DNA from: Demequinaceae bacterium
GTDB lineage: Bacteria; Actinomycetota; Actinomycetes; Actinomycetales; Demequinaceae
Assembly: GCA_011524475.1 (NCBI GenBank)
Contig: WTKG01000072.1
Coordinates: 1-8,337, forward strand
Direction: 5' to 3'
DNA length: 8,337 nt
How positions within the stretch are numbered: the first letter of the stretch is position 1; each line of letters begins with the position of its first letter. A model generated the notes under the pieces. It made no database searches and had not been told where the DNA came from. It worked only from the letters and a program-made list of their open reading frames with translations. This document shows positions 1 to 7,150 of the stretch, one piece after another. The position numbers and the translations under genes are program-made.

Positions 1-1
1 C

Positions 2-1495
2 TCCGTGCTGCGAGCACCCATCTTGACACAATTATGTGAGGCGGTGGAGGGAACAATTCTTTCCGGTGACCCCGCCCTGCTAAGCCGCGAAGTGACACGC
101 ATTCAGGTCGCAGCGATGAACGTGGATCACCTCCTCAGACGGCTCGTGGACGGTGTCGCCGTTATCGTTCCGGGCGACCGCTCAGATGTACTGCTGGCCC
201 TCATGGCAGCACACCAGTCAGAAACCCATCCACAAATCTCGGCAATCATTGTGAATGGTGGTCTCGCACCCTCCACGGAACTCATGGAACTTATAGAAGG
301 TTCAGGATTTTCTATTCCGATTATTGCTACCCAGTTGGGCACATTCGAAGCTGCCACGAGATGCCACAACACCCGTGGACATCTCAGCCGTGAATCTCAG
401 CAAAAGATGGATATCGCCCTCACGCTGTTTGACAAACACGTAGATGCGCCAGCTCTACAAAACTTGCTCAATGTCGCACGAACCGAGGTGGTGACCCCTC
501 TCATGTTCGAGTGGGATCTACTCGATCGGGCCCGACGTCATCGCCAACACATCGTGCTACCCGAAGGAGACGATGATCGAATTCTGCGAGCAGCCTCCAG
601 CCTGCTCAGCCGGGAAGTCTGCGACCTCACCATTTTGGGAGACGAGGCAAAGGTGCGGGCGCGGGCGGCCGAACTAGGTGCTCCTATCGATAATGCCCAG
701 GTAATCAGTCCCTCAGATGCAGAACTTGTGGAACGTTTTGCCATTCGTTACGCAGAACTGCGCGCGCACAAAGGAGTAACCCGCGAAAGCGCACATGCAG
801 TGGTACGAGACGTCAGTTATTTCGGAACCATGATGGTTCTTGAAGGACTTGCTGATGGGATGGTGTCTGGGGCGGCACACACGACCGCCCACACCATCAC
901 GCCAGCCTTTGAGGTCATCAAAACCCCTCCAGGGGTGTCAATCGTGTCCTCGGTATTTTTCATGTGCCTCGCAGATCGGGTGTTGGTCTACGGAGACTGC
1001 GCCATAAACCCTGACCCCACTGCCGCACAGCTCGCGGACATCGCGATCTCTTCTGCCGACACTGCCGCGCACTTTCACGTAGAGCCGAAGGTGGCAATGT
1101 TGTCCTACTCCACGGGCAAGTCGGGAGCGGGTTCGGACGTCGACAAGGTGCGAGAAGCAACCGCGCTTGTCCGAGAACGCAGGCCTGATCTCCTCGTAGA
1201 TGGGCCGCTTCAGTATGACGCTGCGATTGATCCTTCTGTCGCCAAGAAAAAAGCCCCCGATTCACCCGTGGCAGGCCAGGCGACGGTCTTTGTGTTCCCG
1301 GACCTCAATACCGGAAACAACACGTACAAGGCAGTTCAACGCAGTGCCGGTGCGGTGGCGGTCGGGCCAGTGCTGCAGGGACTCAAGAAACCGGTCAATG
1401 ACTTGTCCAGAGGCGCGCTCGTGCGCGACATCATCAATACAGTGGCGATTACTGCAATTCAGGCACACACGGCTAGCGCGGGAGAGTCCTCGTGA
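2..1495 (+). CDS. pta: Phosphate acetyltransferase, long form, 5' end cut by window
   Basis: Pta interconverts acetyl-CoA plus phosphate and acetyl phosphate plus CoA in the cytoplasm. The frame is open from the first full codon, so the true start lies upstream and the GTG at position 5 is internal. Counting from that GTG, residues about 30-140 look like the DRTGG regulatory domain, and 165-490 are the PTA_PTB catalytic domain with LPEGDDDR (185-192), SGAAHTTAHT (288-297), YGDCAINPDPT (329-339), SYSTGKSGAGSD (368-379), and FPDLNTGNNTYKAVQRSA (431-448). DLSRGALVRD (466-475) holds Ser468, Arg469 and Asp475, spaced like the active-site Ser/Arg/Asp of the Methanosarcina enzyme. Long-form Pta is about 700 residues, so some 200, mainly the N-terminal P-loop-like domain, are missing. 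The stop overlaps the ackA start, so the two are probably co-transcribed and translationally coupled. Confidence 0.98.
   Translation, partial: SVLRAPILTQLCEAVEGTILSGDPALLSREVTRIQVAAMNVDHLLRRLVDGVAVIVPGDRSDVLLALMAAHQSETHPQISAIIVNGGLAPSTELMELIEGSGFSIPIIATQLGTFEAATRCHNTRGHLSRESQQKMDIALTLFDKHVDAPALQNLLNVARTEVVTPLMFEWDLLDRARRHRQHIVLPEGDDDRILRAASSLLSREVCDLTILGDEAKVRARAAELGAPIDNAQVISPSDAELVERFAIRYAELRAHKGVTRESAHAVVRDVSYFGTMMVLEGLADGMVSGAAHTTAHTITPAFEVIKTPPGVSIVSSVFFMCLADRVLVYGDCAINPDPTAAQLADIAISSADTAAHFHVEPKVAMLSYSTGKSGAGSDVDKVREATALVRERRPDLLVDGPLQYDAAIDPSVAKKKAPDSPVAGQATVFVFPDLNTGNNTYKAVQRSAGAVAVGPVLQGLKKPVNDLSRGALVRDIINTVAITAIQAHTASAGESS
1481..1486 (+). promoter_or_regulatory. Ribosome binding site of ackA inside the pta end
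   Basis: GGAGAG lies 5 bases before a GTG start at 1492. It supports the GTG as the ackA start, which overlaps the pta stop as GTGA, a layout typical of translational coupling. Confidence 0.75.
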
Positions 1496-2634
1496 CCCCA
1501 CATGCCCTGGTGTTGAACTGCGGTTCAAGTTCTATCAAATACCAGGTGATTGCTCCTGATACAGAAAAACCTGTGATGGCGGGGCAACGGGAACGCATCC
1601 GCGATCACCGGCACGCTCTTCAAGAAATATTTACCGAGTTAGAAGCCCACCACTCTTCACAGCTTTCACAGATAGGTGTGGTGGGACACCGGGTGGTGCA
1701 GGGGGGCAGTGAGTTTACTGCGCCCACACTCATCACGAAGGAGGTGGTGCGACAGATTACGTTGCTGTCTACCCTGGCCCCTCTCCATAACCCGGCAAAT
1801 ATCGCAGGAATCGAGGCAGCGCAGGAAATCTTCCCTCAGATTCCCCATGTCGCGGTGTTCGACACCGCTTTTCACCACACCTTGTCACGGGCTGCCTCCA
1901 CGTACGCCATCGACCAGCGAGTAGCAGAAGAGCACGAAGTGCGCCGTTATGGCTTCCACGGCACCTCTCACGCTTTTGTCTCACGCGCAACGGCCACAGC
2001 GATGAACCGGGAGGTGCATGAACTGTCTACCATCGTGTTGCATCTAGGTAATGGCGCCTCCGCTTGTGCGGTTCAGGGCGGTCGAAGCATTGATACGTCG
2101 ATGGGACTTACGCCTCTTGAAGGACTCGTCATGGGAACGCGATCGGGTGACATCGACCCGGCCATCGTGTTCCACCTCCACCGCGCCACCGGCATGGATG
2201 TATCCGAGATTGATAGTTTCTTGAATAGCCGCAGCGGATTGCTAGGCCTGAGTGGGTATTCAGATATGCGTGATGTGCTTGATGCCCGCATGCGGGGTGA
2301 CGACAATGCGGACCTTGCCTTCGACGTGTATACCCGCCGCATCCGTGGCTATATAGGCACGTACTACGCCCATCTCGGGAGGCTCGATGCGATCGCCTTC
2401 ACTGCCGGGATAGGGGAAAATTCACCGGAAGTGCGTGCTGCTTCTCTTGCCGGACTCGAAGTATTTGGGATCATGATCAATGCTTCATTGAACGAGGCAG
2501 GTGATGGACGTTTCACTGTCCCCACAAGAATTTCCACTGAGGACTCGCCAGTGGAGGTATGGGTGATCCCCACACATGAAGAACGCGAGATCGCGTCACA
2601 AGCCCTCGCTGCAATCGCCCACGGCACAGCCTGA
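1492..2634 (+). CDS. ackA: Acetate kinase
   Basis: AckA transfers the phosphoryl group of acetyl phosphate to ADP, yielding acetate and ATP, and completes the Pta-AckA pathway with the upstream gene. At 380 residues it is slightly shorter than the usual 390-400 but complete. Family signatures are clear: LVLNCGSSSIKY (6-17, with Asn9), GHRVVQGG (65-72, with Arg67), DTAFHHTL (124-131, with Asp124), YGFHGTSH (153-160, with His156), the phosphate-binding HLGNGAS (184-190), MGTRSGDIDP (214-223, with Arg217), AFTAGIGEN (302-310), and the C-terminal PTHEEREIA (360-368), with the metal-ligand Glu at 363 or 364. These match the catalytic Asn, Arg, Asp, His, Arg and Glu known from the Methanosarcina enzyme. 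The GTG start has a good ribosome binding site. The slight shortness seems to come from residues 20-60, where homologues usually carry a longer loop. The gene ends 22 bases from convergent guaB3, with no hairpin terminator between. Confidence 0.98.
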   Translation: MTPHALVLNCGSSSIKYQVIAPDTEKPVMAGQRERIRDHRHALQEIFTELEAHHSSQLSQIGVVGHRVVQGGSEFTAPTLITKEVVRQITLLSTLAPLHNPANIAGIEAAQEIFPQIPHVAVFDTAFHHTLSRAASTYAIDQRVAEEHEVRRYGFHGTSHAFVSRATATAMNREVHELSTIVLHLGNGASACAVQGGRSIDTSMGLTPLEGLVMGTRSGDIDPAIVFHLHRATGMDVSEIDSFLNSRSGLLGLSGYSDMRDVLDARMRGDDNADLAFDVYTRRIRGYIGTYYAHLGRLDAIAFTAGIGENSPEVRAASLAGLEVFGIMINASLNEAGDGRFTVPTRISTEDSPVEVWVIPTHEEREIASQALAAIAHGTA

Positions 2635-2656
2635 AAGTTGGGAATCTGATAAGGGC

Positions 2657-3784
2657 TTACGCACGCGGTTGGTAGGGAGACACCACCACATCCACGCGTT
2701 GGAAAGACTTGAGGTCAAGGTATCCCGTGGACGCCATGGACCGACGGAGCGCTCCCGATAAGTTCAGGGTGCCGTCTGCTCGCGAACCAGGGCCATTCAA
2801 AATTTCTGCCAAAGTCCCCACGGTGTCGACCTGGACCCGCTCGCCACGCGGCAAAGTCGGGTGATGGGCTTCGTCTCCCCAGTGGAACCCGCCGCCGGGG
2901 GCCTCGCTCGCACGGGCCAGGGCAGCTCCCACCATCATCGCGTCCGCGCCACATGCCAGGGCCTTCACCATTGCGCCACTGGCACCCAACCCACCATCGG
3001 CGATGACATGCACATAACGGCCACCTGATTCATCCAGATAGTCGCGACGCGCTGCTGCCACATCTGCAATAGCCGTTGCCATAGGAGCGTGAATACCCGT
3101 TGTCACCCGCGTGGTGTGCGCAGCTCCTCCACCAAAACCCACCAGGACGCCAGCAGCCCCCGTCCGCATCAAATGCAAGGCTGCTTGATAGGTGGCAGCG
3201 CCCCCCACAATCACTGGAACGTCGAGGTCGTAAATGAATTTCTTGAGGTTGAGTGGTTCGGCGTCAGCGGACACATGTTCAGCAGAAACCGTGGTACCTC
3301 GAATGACAAACACATCCACACCTGCATCAAGGACAGTCTTGTATAACTCTTGCGTCCGGTGTGGAGTCAGTGACCCGGCAACCGTGACCCCCGCAGAACG
3401 GATCTGACTGAGACGCTGGTGAATCAGCTCTGGTTGGATGGGCGCCTGATACATCGCTTGCATTTCACGAGTGACCTCGTCCGCTCCCAGGCCACGAATT
3501 TTCTCAAGGAGAGGTTCCGGGTCTTCGTAGCGTGTCCACAAACCCTCAAGGTTGAGAACCCCAAGACTGCCAAGTTTACCTAGGGCGATAGCAGTATCAG
3601 GAGAAACCACAGAATCCATGGGAGCCGCAATGATGGGACTGGCGAATTCGAAAGCATCAATCTGCCAACTCAAGTCCACTTGAGCGGGATCACGAGTACG
3701 ACGTGACGGCACAACTGCGATGTCGTCAAGCGAATAGACGCGGCGGCCACGCTTCCCGACACCAATCTCGATGTCATTGATCAC
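2657..3784 (-). CDS. guaB3: GuaB3-type IMP dehydrogenase family protein without CBS domains
   Basis: This is a 375-residue (beta/alpha)8-barrel protein of the IMP dehydrogenase/GMP reductase family, the usual length for actinobacterial GuaB3. The start is a GTG at 3784 giving MINDIEIGVGKRGRR, the conserved family N-terminus; an in-frame extension to 3853 adds residues with no family resemblance. Visible motifs are DDIAVVPSRRTRDP near the N-terminus, AAPMDSVV (53-60), LEGLWTRYEDPEP (79-91), and VIADGG (260-265). The barrel runs straight through, with no CBS pair inserted. The loop that carries the catalytic Cys in GuaB (GPGSICTTR) reads GGGAAHTTR here (218-226), with His223 at the Cys position; I recall this as common in actinobacterial GuaB3. 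Whether it catalyses IMP oxidation, another purine reaction or a regulatory role is not decided by sequence. It faces ackA tail to tail and is divergent from the exonuclease. No Shine-Dalgarno precedes the GTG (see the promoter entry). Confidence 0.95.
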   Translation of the reverse strand: MINDIEIGVGKRGRRVYSLDDIAVVPSRRTRDPAQVDLSWQIDAFEFASPIIAAPMDSVVSPDTAIALGKLGSLGVLNLEGLWTRYEDPEPLLEKIRGLGADEVTREMQAMYQAPIQPELIHQRLSQIRSAGVTVAGSLTPHRTQELYKTVLDAGVDVFVIRGTTVSAEHVSADAEPLNLKKFIYDLDVPVIVGGAATYQAALHLMRTGAAGVLVGFGGGAAHTTRVTTGIHAPMATAIADVAAARRDYLDESGGRYVHVIADGGLGASGAMVKALACGADAMMVGAALARASEAPGGGFHWGDEAHHPTLPRGERVQVDTVGTLAEILNGPGSRADGTLNLSGALRRSMASTGYLDLKSFQRVDVVVSPYQPRA

Positions 3785-3790
3785 ATGACA

Positions 3791-3796
3791 AGAGTA
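3791..3796 (-). promoter_or_regulatory. Candidate -10 element for leaderless guaB3 mRNA
   Basis: On the - strand, TACTCT fits the TANNNT -10 pattern and ends 6 bases before the GTG start, so it occupies -12 to -7 if transcription begins at the start codon. This geometry is typical of leaderless actinobacterial promoters, and no ribosome binding site is visible before the GTG. There is no clear -35 box. The transcription start is inferred. Confidence 0.5.
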
Positions 3797-3810
3797 GCGG
3801 GCAAGCCCGC
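3797..3810. repeat. Perfect 14-base palindrome upstream of guaB3
   Basis: GCGGGCAAGCCCGC is a perfect inverted repeat with 6-base arms and a 2-base centre. It abuts the inferred guaB3 -10 element and would lie at -13 to -26, between the -10 and -35 positions, where a repressor could block polymerase. It shares two bases with the next inverted repeat. Function is inferred. Confidence 0.6.
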
Positions 3811-3830
3811 CCCTGCAGAATTTCAGGGGC
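3809..3830. repeat. Inverted repeat GCCCCTG-N8-CAGGGGC
   Basis: The 7-base arms match perfectly around an A/T-rich 8-base centre. The repeat lies at about -25 to -46 of guaB3 if that mRNA is leaderless, and 43 bases before the divergent exonuclease start. It has no T-tract and sits between gene starts, so it looks like an operator or an RNA structure rather than a terminator. No known regulator motif is recognised. Confidence 0.6.
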
Positions 3831-3859
3831 CCGTTACCCCACATCCACCGCATCTATAT

Positions 3860-3866
3860 GGGAGAG
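3860..3866 (+). promoter_or_regulatory. Ribosome binding site of the exonuclease gene
   Basis: GGGAGAG lies 7 bases before the ATG at 3874. This is good spacing and supports that start. Confidence 0.75.
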
Positions 3867-3873
3867 TGGGCAC

Positions 3874-6152
<2,279 letters not shown>

Positions 6153-6166
6153 TCAGCCTGGACTGC

Positions 6167-6211
6167 CCCCATTTTTAACGCCCCCGAATAATGGGGCACC
6201 GAAAAATGGGG
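6167..6211. repeat. Inverted repeat CCCCATTTTT / AAAAATGGGG
   Basis: CCCCATTTTT (6167-6176) and AAAAATGGGG (6202-6211) are perfect 10-base inverted arms separated by 25 bases. The right arm is part of a tandem pair of AATGGGGC motifs. The long gap argues for protein binding to separate half-sites rather than a tight hairpin. Confidence 0.6.
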
Positions 6212-6212
6212 C
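6190..6212 (+). repeat. Direct repeat of AATGGGGC with 15-base period
   Basis: AATGGGGC occurs at 6190-6197 and again at 6205-6212, with weaker similarity in the seven bases after each (ACCGAAA and TATCGCA). An inverted CCCCATT copy lies at 6167-6173. This is an operator-like cluster 115-160 bases upstream of the whiB start and 65-110 bases upstream of guaB. The binding factor is unknown. Confidence 0.6.
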
Positions 6213-6327
6213 TATCGCAAAAACCTTGGGAACGCGAAAATTTGTCTCGACATCGGCTGATACGGCGCGTACGTGGGTTCGCGCCACGAGTGTGCGAGGG
6301 GAAAAGCCTGCTGAGGCGAACACCATC

Positions 6328-6630
6328 ATGGCGAACGTAGGAAAGTTGCCCGTACCGCTTCAGGAAGAATGGGAGTGGCAATTCTTAGGGGCCTGTCGAG
6401 AAGCAAACCCGTCTACATTTTTTCATCCTGAAGGCGAACGGGGAGACCAGCGGCGCAAACGTATTGCGCGCGCAAAGTCGTTTTGCGACCGTTGCGAAGT
6501 TGTAGAAATTTGTCGTGAACGTGCCCTCGATGCGCGCGAACCATTCGGCATCTGGGGCGGGATGAGTGAAGACGAACGCGCAGAAGAGGTTTCTCGCCGT
6601 GTACGACACTCAAAAGAAGCAGCAACGTAA
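6328..6630 (+). CDS. WhiB-family iron-sulfur transcription regulator (WhiB3/WhiD type)
   Basis: WhiB proteins bind a redox- and NO-sensitive 4Fe-4S cluster and control transcription by contacting the principal sigma factor. This 100-residue protein has the four cluster Cys at 23, 53, 56 and 62 (C-X29-C-X2-C-X5-C), the FFHPEGERG segment (31-39) typical of the WhiB3/WhiD branch, the GIWGG turn (74-78), and a basic C-terminus RRVRHSK (90-96) that would contact DNA. The N-terminal LPVPLQEEWEWQF resembles the LPGPNADxWxWQ of WhiB3 and WhiD. Its place beside groES and guaB matches whiB3 of mycobacteria, which supports orthology. The ATG at 6328 is chosen by homology; the nearest AG-rich stretch, TGAGG at 6312-6316, is 11 bases away, so initiation may be weak. 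It is divergent from guaB and convergent with groES through a shared terminator. Confidence 0.95.
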   Translation: MANVGKLPVPLQEEWEWQFLGACREANPSTFFHPEGERGDQRRKRIARAKSFCDRCEVVEICRERALDAREPFGIWGGMSEDERAEEVSRRVRHSKEAAT

Positions 6631-6644
6631 GTGTGAATACGCAC

Positions 6645-6680
6645 ACGAGAGGGCCCTGGCATCCGCCAGGGCCCTCTCGT
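6645..6680. terminator. Bidirectional hairpin terminator between whiB and groES
   Basis: The arms ACGAGAGGGCCCTGGC and GCCAGGGCCCTCTCGT are perfectly complementary over 16 bases around a 4-base loop (ATCC). A further GCAC/GTGC pair lies just outside (6641-6644 and 6683-6686). The hairpin sits 14 bases after the whiB stop and 7 bases from the groES stop, so it can end both convergent transcripts. T-tracts are nearly absent, as often seen in high-GC actinobacteria. Confidence 0.9.
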
Positions 6681-6687
6681 TCGTGCG

Positions 6688-6981
6688 CTAGTTGACTACT
6701 GCAAGCAAGTCTCGCGCGGAGAGGATGAGCAGCTCGTCGCCGCCATACTTCACCTCAGTGCCGCCATACTTGCTGTAAATGACCGTGTCCCCAACTTTTA
6801 CATCGAGTGGAACTCGGTTGCCGTTGTCATCAATACGTCCCGGGCCCACCGCCACAACTTCACCCTCCTGGGGCTTTTCTTGTGCGGTGTCCGGAATCAC
6901 GAGACCAGATGCTGTGGTCTGCTCGGCTTGCGATGACTTAATGACCACCCTGTCTTCGAGTGGGGTGATTGAGACCGACAC
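6688..6981 (-). CDS. groES: Co-chaperonin GroES (Cpn10)
   Basis: GroES forms the heptameric lid that closes the GroEL folding chamber. This 97-residue protein has the normal length: [12 protein letters not shown] (4-15) begins the beta barrel, residues about 16-33 are the mobile loop with the GLVIP GroEL-contact motif (26-30), [11 protein letters not shown] (39-49) follows, [10 protein letters not shown] (48-57) lies in the dome-loop region, and [21 protein letters not shown] (67-87) is the conserved C-terminal part. The start is a GTG at 6981 with GAGG 6 bases upstream. In-frame starts further up, to 7026, add residues with no family likeness. No groEL follows: the gene ends at the shared terminator, so it appears monocistronic. 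A CIRCE operator lies 93 bases upstream, so HrcA repression and heat induction are expected. Confidence 0.97.
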   Translation of the reverse strand: MSVSITPLEDRVVIKSSQAEQTTASGLVIPDTAQEKPQEGEVVAVGPGRIDDNGNRVPLDVKVGDTVIYSKYGGTEVKYGGDELLILSARDLLAVVN

Positions 6982-7016
6982 TGCGGACCTCGCCTTCCAC
7001 AATTTAGTTTCGACGG

Positions 7017-7043
7017 GCGATCGCACTGTAGTGCAGGGATCGC
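7017..7043 (-). other. Nested inverted repeat in the groES leader
   Basis: Outer arms GCGATC (7017-7022) and GATCGC (7038-7043) enclose GCACT-GT-AGTGC (7023-7034), leaving a 3-base bulge. In the groES transcript this would fold into a stem-loop about 35 bases before the GTG start, between CIRCE and the ribosome binding site. The inner GCACT/AGTGC bases recall the CIRCE core, but the spacing is wrong for a second CIRCE. Confidence 0.55.
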
Positions 7044-7074
7044 TCGGCTTGCCCTTCAGATAAGCGGAACTAAT

Positions 7075-7101
7075 TTAGCACTCGTGGAACACGACTGCTA
7101 A
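7075..7101. promoter_or_regulatory. CIRCE element (HrcA operator)
   Basis: TTAGCACTC-N9-GACTGCTAA matches the CIRCE consensus TTAGCACTC-N9-GAGTGCTAA with one mismatch in the right arm. CIRCE is bound by the heat-shock repressor HrcA, and its position upstream of groES is the classical one. It lies between divergent genes, 50 bases before the methyltransferase start. Confidence 0.93.
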
Positions 7102-7117
7102 TCGAAGATGGCTTCCG

Positions 7118-7147
7118 TGGATACACCAGAATGAATGCAAGGATCAA
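7118..7147 (-). promoter_or_regulatory. Possible groES promoter
   Basis: On the - strand, TTGATC (7142-7147) and TATCCA (7118-7123) are 18 bases apart. A start near 7111 would place CIRCE at about +10 to +36, a usual repressor position. The match to consensus is only partial. Confidence 0.3.
7139..7143 (+). promoter_or_regulatory. Ribosome binding site of the methyltransferase gene
   Basis: AAGGA lies 7 bases before the ATG at 7151, which supports this as the start. Confidence 0.65.
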
Positions 7148-7150
7148 GAC

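Noticed and set aside
2635..2656. Terminator between convergent ackA and guaB3
   Set aside because: The 22-base gap has no inverted repeat or T-tract, so no terminator is called there.
3785..3853. N-terminal extension of guaB3 by 23 residues
   Set aside because: The added residues do not resemble GuaB3 proteins and would place both palindromes inside the coding region; the GTG at 3784 gives the family N-terminus.
3852..3859. TATAT-like -10 elements on both strands before the exonuclease
   Set aside because: On the + strand it would put the transcript start inside the ribosome binding site. On the - strand it has no -35 partner and competes with the better placed TACTCT next to guaB3.
6228..6251. 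GGGAAC as a possible ECF/SigR-type -35 box for whiB
   Set aside because: The expected GTT is not found about 18 bases downstream, so the match is too weak to call.
6982..7026. 15-residue extension of GroES
   Set aside because: GroES normally begins just before the SITPLEDRV strand; the GTG at 6981 has a suitable ribosome binding site and gives the standard 97 residues.
7023..7034. Second CIRCE element
   Set aside because: GCACT and AGTGC are separated by only 2 bases and the flanking TTA/TAA and C/G bases are missing, so it does not fit the CIRCE consensus.
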